Under the pieces are notes generated by a model. The model ran no database searches and was not told the origin of the DNA. It saw only the letters and a list, made by a program, of their open reading frames with translations. A stretch of DNA of 64,000 nt from positions 61,955,502 through 62,019,501 of the forward strand of contig NC_134701.1 of the NCBI RefSeq assembly GCF_043290135.1, written 5' to 3'. The DNA comes from Rhipicephalus microplus. Its lineage: Eukaryota > Arthropoda > Arachnida > Ixodida > Ixodidae. The stretch's first letter is position 1, and every line of letters begins with the position of its first letter. This document shows, piece by piece, positions 11,471 to 23,237 of this stretch. A program made the position numbers and the translations under genes.

Positions 11471-13218
11471 GGTTCAGTTAAGTATTTTTTACATGGTATA
11501 TTGTAGTGACTGTGGTACAGCTGATACAAAACTTCATATGAGATACATTTCTGCGGTGAGCCAGTTTTTCGCTTTTGCCCTGTCGTGAAGAACGCACACG
11601 TTTGAAAAATGCGAGTATCAACCTCATAGGCAAATTTTCTTTTTTCTATTTTCCTTATTGAATATTTTTGATGCGGGCTCTAGATCAGATCCACATATTC
11701 TGATTTCGGTCTGACGAGAGCTTTGTAAGCAGTCAATTTTACCGTTGATGACATAGGACGCAATTTTTATTTTTAAAATTTGTGCTTTTTTTAACACATT
11801 ACTGGAAGCATTTTTCTATTAAGATGAATTATCGCTTAAGACGAACAACACAGGAGTTTTTGTTTGGTTTACCATAGACGCAGTGCAAAGAAAAATCTGT
11901 TCAATACAAACACGTAACAGGCTTCTTTTGTTCAGATGAACTCTTGCAGCGGCCAACAATCACAGGGATTCTGGGCAATGAACATTATGGGGGCATTGAG
12001 GCAAACTAGAGAAAGCAAATTGAAAAAAAAAAAAATGCAACTTCCTGGCACAAAGACTCAAAGCAAATCAAAAGCTAATTGCTGCGTGGAGGGAGAAAGG
12101 GAGATAATTGGGAAAGAAAAGTCAGCGCATAAAGCTGGTATCTCCCTGACCCCTAGCCTGACAGTGGAGAAACGGCCGGCTTAATCAGCAAAGAAAGCAA
12201 CAAAAAGCATTCATTCTTTCGCATTCTCCTCATGTTTTTCAGTTCCCCAGCGGGAGTACAGTGGAGAACAGAACACAAGAGCTTGGCTAGAGGGGAAAAT
12301 GCAAGGGAAGGGGGGGGGGGGGAGAGGAAAGCAAAATGAAAGTGTAAACGGGAACAAATATTGTCTGTGCATTATAATCACACGAAACAGAAAACACATG
12401 CAGCACTAGCACTTCCATCAGAGGGTTCAGATGCGTAGTTATCGCCGTCACACAATGGTGCCTGAGCGCATGCTGTGGTCAGTTAGCGTTGGTTTGCATA
12501 GGACATGTTCTGGTCGTATCTGTTTCCAGTGAATTGCAGTATATTGTGATGCACCATTTTTATTATGAAAGTGCACGACAAAGAAAGGTCATTTTGCACA
12601 CTAAATACAGCTGTGTCGTGTCTTTTTTTGTGTGCCGAAGGCCTGTGATTGTGAATAGCGTAAACGAAGATTTTCAGCTGCATGTCGTTCAAGAAAAGTT
12701 ACTGGGGGCTGAAAATAAGAAAAATATCCGAACCTTCAAGAAAAGTTTGCAGACTTTCATGAATAACTTGGCACATATTGGGTTTGTCAAGGTAGCAGTA
12801 TGCAATGTAGGCATATACAAAAGGTAGCAAAGCCAGTAAAATAGCCTTAGGAACGTGAACAGCCAGAAGAATAAATTTTCGATTCTTTGAATGAAAATTT
12901 AGCTTGTCTCTCCTTTTTTATCTTTTTCTAATTGTCAAAATAGGGTCCTGCTACAGTTTTATTGTTAACATGTGATAGCAATTCATCCATGAGCATATTT
13001 ATTATGAACTCGCAAAATCGTGTACTCATTAGATTAGTCTAAATACTCAACTCTAAAGCATATTTTGTATCAAGCTGAGCCAAATAAATGCTTTTTTTTT
13101 TTTCCTTTTCTCTCCATTGTAAGTATACTTCATTAAGTGTACTAGAAGCAACCTTTTGGGCATACTTGGCATGTTAGCATTTGGTTTTAGGGGGCATTTC
13201 TGTTAAGACGAACAAATT

Positions 13219-13440
13219 CTGTATTTACTCGCATAGTGAACGCACTCGCATAATTAACGCGCCCGTGACTTCAGTCATCAAACTTTGGATTTTTACATCC
13301 ACATACTGTGACCCTACATACGGCACCTGCGACCCTCCTTAGGATCTTTCCCCGAGCCGGATACTCAATTTTCCCATGTGCATTTGGGCATTTTGGGGCC
13401 ATTGTGTTATTTTCAAGGGCAAAACTACTTGCTAAGTTGT
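13219..13440. mobile_element. Left end of the TATTTACTCGC DNA transposon family
   Basis: CTGTATTTACTCGCATAGTG at 13219 and the following CGCACTCGCATAATTAACGC and ACTTCAGTCATCAAA match the left 80 bp of the element at 6637. Homology fades before 13441, where gypsy integrase sequence begins. No right end is seen, so it was probably cut off by that insertion or by deletion. Confidence 0.6.
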
Positions 13441-14112
13441 GTCGACGGCTTCACACGATGGCCGGAGGCCGTCCCCATCCCAGATATCGCTGCCGATACA
13501 GTTTCCCAGGTTTTTATCTGCCACTGGATAGCGTGATTCGGAGTTCCATCGACCGTGAGAATGGATCGCGGAACGCGATTCAAGTCTGCCTTATTCGGGA
13601 ACATCACGCAGTTCCTAGGAATCCGGCGCATCCGAACTACGGCCTACCATCTCATCAGCAACGATATGGTGGAAAGGTTCCATTGCCAACTGAAGACTAG
13701 CCTGACTGCAACTTCAAGTGTCACTTGAGTCGAGGCTCTACCTCTGGTTTTATTGGGAATTAGGTTGGCTCTGAAAGTGTACATTGGCTGCTGCTCGGCT
13801 GAATTAGTATACGAAACAACACTTCACTTTCCGGGGGAGTTTGTCACCGACAGTAAAAACGCAAACGCGCCGGCCAACAGCGACCTGTGACGGCAGGAAA
13901 TTTTAAACAAGCTGCACCCTGTCCCTCTACGTCCACTAGCACCATGGCCTGTTCACGTCTACAGTGCTCTCTCCTCTTTTTCTCACCTGTTTGTGAAGCA
14001 GGACACTGTAGAGCGTCCACTCCAGCCCCCTTATGATGGGCCGTTCAAGTTGGCGAAACGAGAAGAAAAACACATCACGATCGACAGAGGTAGTCGTCAT
14101 GACGTCGCTTGA
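13441..14112 (+). pseudogene. Gypsy (Ty3) integrase remnant, CsRn1/Mag-like
   Basis: One frame from 13441 to the TGA at 14110 carries the integrase core and C-terminus. VDGFTRWPEAVP contains the first catalytic Asp, VRMDRGTRF the second, and RTTAYHLISNDMVERFH the third acidic residue. The C-terminal domain ends SHLFVKQDTVERPLQ, then PYDGPFKL and HITIDRGSRHDV. There are two premature stops: TGA after WIA, before FGVPS, and another after SVT. Protease, reverse transcriptase and the 5' LTR are absent, so the copy is truncated at 13441. It is dead and lies in the KDM1B-like intron, in the same orientation as the gene. Confidence 0.8.
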
Positions 14113-14310
14113 CCACGTATAACGAGCGCACGTGGACAGCAACAGTGAAGTGCGTGCACCATCTCGAGTTCCACAGTGAGAAAGGCTTCCAGCAGACCAG
14201 ACTGAGCCAGCCCAACCACTCGTCGAAAAATTCACGCGGAGTGGACGACACACAAAATGTCCGGTGCGAATGAACGCATGAACCACAACGTGGTGTTGAT
14301 CCATTTTACT

Positions 14311-14570
14311 AGGGGGAGTATTGTAGCAACATGAAACAGCGCTTCTGTGCACCAGTGCCAACAGCGCAAGCATAGAGAACCACGTGGCTTTTCTTTGCGC
14401 TCTTCAAGAGAAATAAATGTTCAGCTGTCGTTTGGGACACATGTGGCTTATCTCGCTTGCACTAGCTGCTCGCCCATGCTCGACCTAGCAGTGCGTTCTA
14501 ACAAGCTCAAATGTCAGATACATCCACAAGGTGCACTTCACAAAACAACCACAGCTGTCTGAATGTATCA
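14311..14570 (+). repeat. Polypurine tract and 3' LTR of the gypsy remnant
   Basis: About 200 bp after the integrase stop comes AGGGGGAGTA (14311-14320), a polypurine tract, and then TGTAGCAACATGAAACAGCG at 14322, a typical LTR start. An AATAAA at about 14411 could serve as its poly(A) signal. I cannot fix the 3' end of the LTR because no second LTR copy is present; 14570 is approximate. Confidence 0.6.
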
Positions 14571-15564
14571 CCAATGAATGATGTTCGCCTTCTGACGCTT
14601 TCTTAAGATAAAATCCTTAGATGCCGAACCGTACTCAAAAATTGGCCGTTGGCAACTTTGCGGTCCCGTGTCGACAGCGTCAATGCTATCTGCTGCTTTC
14701 ACTGACAGTCATTGTGAGTGCTCTCTCCACATAGTGTATACCCTATGTGATGGCCCAATGTTACACTCGTATACATAATTTTAGAATAAGTTAGACAGCT
14801 GGCGTGAATGCTCTCAGCGCACTTCTTGGCAAGCAAGTGCTCTCACCGTGAAAAGGCGTCTGCTATGCAGGAGCAAGGCAGGTGACAGCACATTCGAATA
14901 AAAAGTGCGAAAGAGAGGAAACCGACGAGAAACGAAAGCCGTGGAGGAGAGTGTCGCTACTTGGCGATGTTTAAGGGGTTTTAGTGTAACCCATGAGATT
15001 ACCGAAGCATGCCACTTGCAGACAGTGCATGATAGGTACACCAGCTGTTCATTAGTCTGTTGACAAAATAAGAAACACAGCATCTCGACAAGTGGCAAAC
15101 ATGTTGTAAGCACATTTATTGAATAACCGTCATCATCCAAACTCTTCCTTCTTGTTAGGGTTTTGAGCTGAGGCAGACACTGCAAAATAAACAATTATGT
15201 GAACCACATCTGGTCAGGTCTTCCTGCATCTTTAAGAGGGGTGGAGGTGCTGGTTACACTACAATGTTGATTGTACATGTGCAAGTGGGAAGTGCCATGC
15301 AATAAAGGGGGGGGGGGGGGCAATTTGCTGATGAATGCGTGACTTTGGATTTCTTCCACTATGATGTCTGCATATGGTGCATTGTTTCAACGAAGAAATT
15401 CATCTGAACAACAGTGCTTGTGTTATTCTTCTCCTACTTTCTTTCTCTTGAGAATTTGTGTCGATTAGTTTTACATACCAAGTCGCCTTATAGTTTTCTC
15501 TTATGTAGAATTGGTATTCTGCAGTGTCTTGCTGCTGAACCAATCCTGTCTCTCCTTTAACCAG

Positions 15565-15687
15565 GGTACAAGTCGAATGTTCCCACAGACCGTGAGTGGA
15601 GCTTACATGAGCGGACTGCGGGAAGCCTGGAACATCTTGCGCCGCTTGCCACTGGGCCTCGAGCCTGACTTGTTGCTCGACATTTGA
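15565..15687 (+). CDS. KDM1B: Terminal coding exon of the KDM1B/LSD2-like flavin amine oxidase
   Basis: The 40 codons plus TGA follow a good acceptor (CTCTCCTTTAACCAG). In phase 0 the exon continues FFAGE from the previous exon with GTSR, then MFPQTVSGAYMSGLREAWN and a 20-residue tail ending LLLDI. In the family, the segment after FAGE closes the FAD pocket and the final G.REA helix ends the amine oxidase domain. FPQTV.GAY is characteristic of KDM1B; KDM1A and spermine oxidases differ here. The tail after the helix is longer than I would expect. The 3' UTR must begin at 15688 and runs almost immediately into a transposon at 15777. Confidence 0.85.
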   Translation, partial: GTSRMFPQTVSGAYMSGLREAWNILRRLPLGLEPDLLLDI

Positions 15688-16625
15688 GGCAGCCACCCGA
15701 ATTCAGCTGCCAAGTCAACTGACCGATGAGGGTCGGCCACTACTCTGGATGTGTGAGCCTGTTTTGTGTTTCTGTAAGGGGTGTGCGAATATTGAAATTT
15801 TGAATACGAATCGAATACGAATACTTAGCTTCGAATATGCATTGAATATTGAATAATGAAGAGGTGCAATTACTGTCCACCATTAATCTTTTACTCAATC
15901 ATATATTTAGGTTGGAAACAGTAGAATTGTTATTATAGTTATGTGCGCATACGTTTGTATGGTGATCCATTAGTGAAAACTGGCGTAGCTATACATGAAA
16001 CGTGTTACCATCATACGTCAAGCTGAGCGTGCCCTTAGCTAGTTGCGTGCAGTGCATCGCCTCCTAAGCTCACTCTATCAGCACCGCGCTCTGTAACGTA
16101 TATGCATGCATTTTCCCTTGCATATAGTAGTTTTTTTTTCTTTAATTCTTTCTTTCTCGGCACCGGAACGGGCAAAGATGCGAAGACTGTTTTGTCAAGC
16201 CAATGCGGCAGCGGCAAGTTGCCTTCGTTTCCACAAGCGATACGCACTTGCTGTCCCGTGCACAAGGGCGCGGCAGTGAACGGCGTGGTCAGTACGCTTA
16301 CATGAGTCGTAACAGTGCCAAATTATTAAGCTACTCATGATTTAAATGGATTGAGATGTTTATCGTTAGTAGGTTTGTCACGATGATGTGCCGCCGCATT
16401 CGCTGGTAGCCGTCATGATGCTGTCGTGAATTTCCAGGCAGGCATCACCATACTCGCACCGAAGTCGTAGTAATCATTGCGTGATCTACAGAGGCTCTTG
16501 GAATGTGCAAAATCGTAAGTTCTTCACAATGATGTATGCAAACGAATAATCGTGAACATCTTCGTATATTTGAAATTTTTGAATATGTGGTTATCGAATC
16601 TAATACGAGTATTACAAATGCAATA

Positions 16626-18115
16626 CAGTCGAACACGGTTGTATCGAACTCAAAGGGGATCGCGAATTAGCTCGATATATGAAAAATTCAATATAAAAAA
16701 TTCAGGCCCCGAGAGCTTACCTGTAACGAATCATCACCTACAGCAGGCGCATTCAAGAATGACAACTAATTCTGCCCATACGCCGCAACAGAATGATTTA
16801 TTTGCATGAAAAAAATTGCTTATCCTGGCCTGATTCGTATTTGAAATGTTGAAGACGCTAGTCTCGATCTTATCAAGGCTGTCCAGGTGCGACAGCCCAG
16901 TTCCCTTCATGTGGCTGATACAACGGCGAATGACGCCGAACACTGTCACCACATCAGCGATGGAGTATGCGCATGTAGCCAGCGCCTCGTCCCGACGATC
17001 CTCTTCGTCACATGAGCTCTCAGCGTGGGCATCCTGAGTCCTTGCGATTCCAGCTACTATGTCCTTGTCAGCGAGGCTCGAAACAACCTGGACATTGCAG
17101 TCCGCTTTCACGAAGTCGTCTGCAGACACTTCGTGGGGAACTGCTGCCAAGAAACGGGACAACAACTCTCGAAATGCATCGTCTATGCGCTCGTCGTCAT
17201 CTTCACCGGTTTCGGCAAGTTCTGCCGTCTCGAAGCCTGCCTTGCGGAGCAGTTGACCACTGTGTCCATCTCCACGTCTCGCCAGGGGTTGACGATCTCT
17301 GCGGGAGAAAACTTACCGGAGATTTCCGGCCACTCCTTCGCCATCCACAGCTGGATGTCATGGTGCTGACAGCCTCGCTTTCACCAGAAATGGTTTTGGC
17401 AACGATGTTGTAGCGCTGCTTAAATCGGTGAAGCTACCCGGTGTTGTCGGCGAACTTGTTTCACCGAGTGCAGCAACAAACCATTTAGCCAAGGGTCTTG
17501 CACTTCTTAATGCTGGCCATAGCTACACGAAAAGTCGACAATTCAAGGAGTCCGCAGCGCCTTTGCATAACACGCACTCAATAGAGAAATGCTGCATGTG
17601 CGGTGGTACGTAGGTAACGCACAAGCGGAAGCAACACAGCACTCGCAATGTGATGGCCAGCTACAAGGACAACAGTGAAAGGCGCGAGCTGTGGTTGGCT
17701 AATCGAAACTTGCAAAACAGCAACAAAAAAGTAAAAGAAAAGGCAAAAGGAGGAGGATGTTGGCTCCTTCGTTCCTGCCGACGGGTAGGCGGAGAAAGAA
17801 TGAAAGAGAGTAAGAGAAATGGAAAAAAAAAAAAAGGCTGTTCCACAAGTTAGAAATTGTGCAGTCCGAGGCCTCTTGCCCTCACCTTTTTTTTTTTTTT
17901 TTTTTTCCGAGCATTTCGGGTTTTGGTGGAGGCGTGGTGCCGCGCAGAAATAGCCGGGCGCTGCGAGTGCCAAAGTGCACCTTCCAAGTGTTCAATATAT
18001 TCGAAGGCGGGCAAAAATACCGTTCAATATCGGAGGAATTTCAAGGGGATAACTTACGAGTTTGATACACGCGAAAATTCGATATATGTGGGTTTGATAT
18101 ATCCGTGTTCGACTG
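16626..18115 (-). mobile_element. Tigger/pogo-like element with CAGTCGAACACGG ends and TA duplication
   Basis: The left end is CAGTCGAACACGGTTGTATC at 16626. The right end is its inverse, ATATCCGTGTTCGACTG, ending at 18115. TA flanks both (16624-16625 and 18116-18117). CGCGAATTAGCTCGATAT near the left end and CGCGAAAATTCGATATAT near the right extend the symmetry. The element is 1490 bp with a transposase remnant on the minus strand. It is inserted inside the element at 15777-18158 and is therefore younger. Confidence 0.85.
16734..17165 (-). pseudogene. Tigger/pogo transposase C-terminal remnant
   Basis: A 143-codon minus-strand frame reads VPHEVSADDFVKADCNVQV, LADKDIVAGIARTQ, an acidic ESSCDEEDRRDEA stretch and later IRRCISHMKG. 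This corresponds to the acidic, poorly conserved C-terminus of Tigger-type transposases. The DNA-binding and catalytic domains are missing from the rest of the element (17170-18115), so it cannot be autonomous. Confidence 0.65.
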
Positions 18116-18158
18116 TATTCGGCGAATATTCAAAACTTTCGAATATTCGCACACTCCT

Positions 18159-21100
18159 AGTATCTGTGCTTGAGAACAATGTACGGATTGCAAAGGCTTC
18201 AAAGTTAACTTTTAAGAAGCAGCAGTGTGTTGGTCTCTTTTGTTAACTGTGTTATTTTAATTGAGCTATGATTACAAGACTTCACCGAGTAGGCTGTCAC
18301 GATATATGTTTGTTGTCAAAGGTTTCTTTCTGTGTGTAGAGTTAAGAAGAAGGGGATTTCGAATATGAGACAGAAAGCAAGGCAGGACTCATTTCTTTCC
18401 TGTGTGTGCAAGGTGTTTCAACCTTTGGTTGTTAGCATTTGCTTGCCCAAACATGCACTTCCGGTTTTGCTCTTGCTTCTATTTTCAGCATTGTCACAAA
18501 AACGATATGACTGTAACACGTGTTGCAGATGACAAACGCAGACTAGGTGGCATCCTACTGAAGGTGCTGTGACGATTATTTGAAGAGAAGACTGTGCAAT
18601 TCAGCAGAACACAGCATCTGCACTGACTGGCGATTGTGCAGATGTAGTGGCTCGCAGGGAAGTCATCGCTGTGGCTCATATACAGCTCAGAGAACATAAC
18701 CAAAGGTTTTTCAAGGCTTGGCACACGCGGGCAGTTTCGGTTCCAAGCAGTCTTCCATTTGAACCGTTGTACCGACCAGTTGCAAGGGTGCTTTGCTTTT
18801 GTTCGTGGCTTTTAGTTCACTTTTTGTAGGTTAATTTAATTGCAAGTATGGTGTTAAGCAATTCCTACGTATCACGCAGCTTAGAAAGCAACAATTTTGT
18901 AGTGATCTTGATAATTCTGCATATTGGAGGAGGATGCTGCCTCATCTGATTGCTATGAAAATTCTTGGACACTGTACTTACCAGCCAATTACGTGGCCAA
19001 CGTAAAGGCTCTTTTAATGGTATTGACACCGCTGCTTTTATTTGCGACAGCAATAAAAAGATTAATGTTTGTGTCAGTACTCTTAAGTTTTGTTCTAGGT
19101 GAACCTGAGACCTGGCATAGCATTTTTCAGCTAAGTTTTATGGAGCCAGTTGGGGCAAAAATACAAAAAAAAAAGTTTGTCGAGATCTATGGCATCGCAG
19201 TTTTGCAACTGCTCATATTTAAATGTGAAATTTAATAACAAGGCTGGTTGCATTTTCTCATAATGAGCTTCTCATAATGGCTGGGCTAAGGGCAATAGGG
19301 ATATGATAAAACAGCTTATCAGTCTCAAGTTATTTAGCGCCTAACCTTAGTGTTCTTTTAAGAACACCTCCCCTAACGGCAAATTTGGGTCTTGCGCAGA
19401 AAGTAGTTAAATGCTGTCAAGGAAAAACTCTGCTAGAAGAATTTTTCTAGAATGTTCATCGGGGGACAAGCTTGAATAAATTGAACAGTCTTGTTATTAT
19501 GCCCATGGCAGGTGAATGTCGCTGCAACAGTAGATGCTGTTTCTTTTTGCTTCAGCTAGAGTCTGCAAGTTGCACACCTCTGCGTTCTCCCATTTCACAG
19601 GCGAAGGTGTGCACAATGTCTGCCTGATAAGCATCACCTTTTTCTCTTTTTATCTCTCTCTCTTGTTTTACATGATGCTCTTTCCAACGGCGGCATTGTG
19701 CGCTCCACATAGGATGAGGACGGCATTCACAAGCTTTGCTTGGTAATGATGCCGAGAAACGACCACCGCATGGGCATGTAACTTTCTTTCTCTGAGCACA
19801 TCTCTCTCTGAAGAAAAAGAGTGCATCGTCTATAGTCCTGAATTTCAACTATTGTCATACTGTCCATCCTTGTCTTAGTTTGTGGACCCCATCTCCATTT
19901 ACTAATGTACGTGCCGCGCTTATCATTTACAGTACCCAAACCTGATGAGAAGCTCCTTCGTAAACTTCCCTAGTAAGCATGAAGTTGCCTACTGAGTTTT
20001 CTATTCATCTTGCTGGGAGGAATTGAAGCATGCGATGAGCAAGGCACGCTTGTGAAGCAACTGCCTATTTTCCACCACACTCTTTGTCTTTTGCTTTGTT
20101 GTGGTCTGTTTACCATCCAATAATAAACCATTCATTGTTGAAGACGTTGATGCTGGTGTGCCAAAGCAGCAGCAGTAATGACCTGATGGACATTGGATAT
20201 TGCAAGAGTCTCGTTGAAAGGGCAGCTTGAAGGAGAATTCATTCTCGCTGTTTTCCTTTTGTACACTCTACGAAAAGAAGTGCCCTATGACCTGTTTCCC
20301 ATTCCTCGATTACTCATTTCATTCATTATTTACATGGCTTTAATTGCTATTGTCCATGTAATCTGTCTTTTTTTTTTTTTTTTCATGTTGCACGCAACAA
20401 GTGCATGGCTCTCTACATTCCCATTTTGAATCATTTCTTATGCCATACTTGATGCATTCAACTGTGCACTCTTTGAACTGTGCATTCACAAAGCGTGGAG
20501 AATGCAAGACTCGATGACTGTGATAGATAAGCACTGTTCACTCATCCACCCTGCCAAAAACGACGGAGTTCTGCACGGCAAAGTATGCTTAATGTGAATG
20601 AGGCCCCTGTGCTATTCATGCGCCATTGTCAGTGCACATGACAAAGCTCTTGTACTTTGTTGGCTCCTCTATTTACACAAGTGCAGCTTGGTTCCCATGG
20701 TTTTGTATTCATTACAGTCAGTGCCCTGTTAAGACAATATTTCAGGAACTGTCCTTGAACACTGCTACAAAGAAGAGTTGCCCATGAAACACTAGTTCCA
20801 GTTCAAAGTGTTGTTTAGTAGGTATTTGAAAGCTCCAATAAAAGTGCATGTTTGCGTAAAGCAGTTCAATGGAAATAACTTCCCCTTGATTATTGGGTTG
20901 GCATAACTTTGCTTCGTGTTGGGCTTAAATTAAGTCGACAGAGGCATATCTGTAAATGCAAGCACGTAAACCTGTTGTCACATGTTTACTTGGCGAGGCA
21001 CTGAGCTATAGAGTGTGAACGAGCTGTTTAACTGTCACAAAAGACCTTGTGTGATGCTCAATGGCTTTTGACCATGCTTACGCGATGCAACAGATTGTTG

Positions 21101-23237
21101 GAATTCAGAAGGAAGGGGCAGAGAAAACCATTGTCGCGTATGTCTGCTTTCATGGTACAACATTTACACTCATAATCATCTGCACATTTTAGATTTTTGT
21201 TATGGCACCCGTTTACAGCTTTGTGCTTTTGTTAGGAGATTGCATGCAGTCCTCAATTTTTTGTTCTTACCTTTGCAGTGTGTGTGTAAGCCCTCATTCA
21301 CAAATGACAGCCATCTTCCTCTCTTCCTCTGCTATGTGCTGAGTCATGTGTCAATGTGCTATTTTTATCTGTCTGCTTTGGCCTCACCTTCGCTTCCTTT
21401 GTGAAAGAATGTTGAAGCAAATGCCACTACCCAATTGTGTGTGGCCCATCAACCATGTAAATAAAGGTGCCGGTGGGTATGCTTCTTGCGTATTTACACC
21501 ATCCCCATGAAATGTAGAGCTGTGAATAATGTTTTTGTAAGCAAGTACACAATACATTGTGTAGAGAAGCAAAAATGATCTATGCTACCTCTCATTGGTA
21601 GTGTGGCTGTGTTTCCTGCATCTGTTTATAGCACGTGAAGCATGTTCACTGAGAAGAATCCGGAAAGCAACATAAAAAAAAGAGTCAAAATGATGACATA
21701 CCATGAAGCCACATAGCATGTTGAAAAAGTAGGCACATCATCTGTAGCACACCCAAAGTACCACGCAGACTTTACCCACACAAATATTGTCCATTGATAG
21801 CAAACTATCAAAGCAGTGTCAATCATGCACTTGTGTAGTGTGGTAAACAACTACACTCACCATCATTATAACAAAGTTGCATCTTACACAAAAATAAGTT
21901 CGTTATATCCGGAAATTCGTTATAGAGGTATATTCCTAACATTAAGGCTGTTTTTATTTATTCAGTATGAGCGACAATGCATTATATCTGTCTCTATTAT
22001 ATCGAGGTCTGGGTGTAGGACTCAGTTCAAAGCCTAAAATGATAAAAATCCTTCGGGTTGTTGCTGGAGCTAATGTTTACACAAGTGGTCTTGTTAGTGG
22101 CAGCACCTTGAAGAAGACAATAAAATCTCGTGTAAACAGCTTTAGCAACACCCCGCAATACAGTGACTTCTCAAGGTACCCAGAGTGCAATTCTGGCTGC
22201 CATTAGCTGATAGCAGACTTATTGAGTCACTTGGAATGTTCACTTCAACGTACCAGCACTGTGTAAAAGCATTATGTAGAAACTGGGTAGCTTTTTGCAG
22301 GGATTCAACACGTACAACATCTCATGATCGACTATTGAGTCTTTTTGTGTACTATTCTATTATGTTCTACCATTGGTTATGAATCTACATGACGTCAGAA
22401 GCTGCAGTTGACCTTCCAAGTCAGCTGGAAATGTAAGGAATACACTTATAAAAAAATGTGTTTTTTTATCGATTGGTTCATTTGACCATGAAAGTCTTTG
22501 TAAATTTTTTGCTCTTGTTACTACTTGTGCTGAGCTGTGCCGCTTAGATGTATTCACAATATCTGTGGTCGTTGACAAGAACCAGCAGTTTAGTGAAAAA
22601 CCATCGTCAATTCATGTCTTGATAATGTCCCTTAATCATCTTGCGCATCGCAAGTTTTTCTGTGTTTTTTTTTTTTTCCCTTTTGTTCCCCACATGATTT
22701 ATTTTTGCATCAAATCGCTGTCCCTCCTTACGAGGCACAAAATGTATTGCCTTGTAAGGAGGGACATATATGGCCAAAGCAGGAACTGGGCACAGTGACT
22801 ATGCTCACAGCACTTGCACATTGCCTCTGAAATTTTACATATTGAGCTGAATGAATTCACTGACCGTGCAGTGTTAAACAAAAAGGATCAAAGTTGGTAG
22901 TGACCCTAATGGAAACCACCACCCTAGCATTCTTGGGTCAATGTTCAATATTTGTGTGATGCTTCCTCACCTAAAGTGACACCAGACAGCACTGTCGATG
23001 TCCTGGAGGAATGTACTTTGTTGGCACCAATGTCTTTGCTTCTCAGACACTATTTAAGGGTTTACTTGGTGTCAGTGTAAGCACAATTTTTTTTCTAGAT
23101 GTGCTGTGCTGTTGTCATTTTTCGATCCTGGAAGCATGGCTGGCAGCATGAGCAGCCCTAGCCCTAACTTGTACTAGCAAAATTTGGGCTGGTGACATCT
23201 GCTACTTGTTCTTTTTTTTTTTTATTGAGCCTGTTAA
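18159..23237. other. No gene recognised; possible 3' UTR or intergenic DNA
   Basis: The sequence is AT-rich with short open frames and no motif I know. Possible poly(A) signals for the upstream gene include AATAAAAAG near 19053, AATAAACCA near 20124 and AATAAAAGTGC near 20839; I cannot choose between them. Around 21897-22010, GTTCGTTATATCC and TTATATCGAGG resemble Tigger-type end motifs, but no paired terminal repeat is clear. Confidence 0.5.
22719..22766. repeat. Long hairpin, 19-bp arms and 10-base loop
   Basis: TGTCCCTCCTTACGAGGCA (22719-22737) pairs with TGCCTTGTAAGGAGGGACA (22748-22766) at 18 of 19 positions around the loop CAAAATGTAT. No gene is visible around it. It could be a miniature foldback element or the terminal structure of a decayed transposon. 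Confidence 0.75.

Larger units (their letters stand above)
8230..15564 (+). other. KDM1B: Intron of the KDM1B-like gene, 7335 bp
   Basis: It starts GTTGGT after the FFAGE codons and ends TCTCTCCTTTAACCAG before the terminal exon, joining phase 0 to phase 0. It contains a Tigger-like element (from 8309), a Ruka-like SINE (from 11271), a partial TIR element (13219) and a gypsy integrase/LTR remnant (13441 onward). G runs of 13 and 14 bases lie at 12310-12322 and 15307-15320. I see no host exon inside it, and the reading frame needs none. Confidence 0.8.
15777..18158. mobile_element. TIR element (AGGGGTGTGCGAATATT) interrupted by a Tigger-like element
   Basis: The left end AGGGGTGTGCGAATATT at 15777 is mirrored by GAATATTCGCACACTCCT ending at 18158. 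Both ends are followed inward by runs of TCGAATA/GAATATTGAA motifs, a common pattern in tick DNA elements. Without the nested element it would be about 890 bp. No transposase is visible. I could not identify a clear target duplication (an 8-bp one would suggest hAT). It sits 90 bp after the KDM1B-like stop codon, so it is probably in the 3' UTR or just past it. Confidence 0.65.

Noticed and set aside
15777..18158. 8-bp hAT target duplication around the outer TIR element
   Set aside because: The flanks (TTTCTGTA on the left, AGTATCTG on the right) do not match, so the superfamily was left open.
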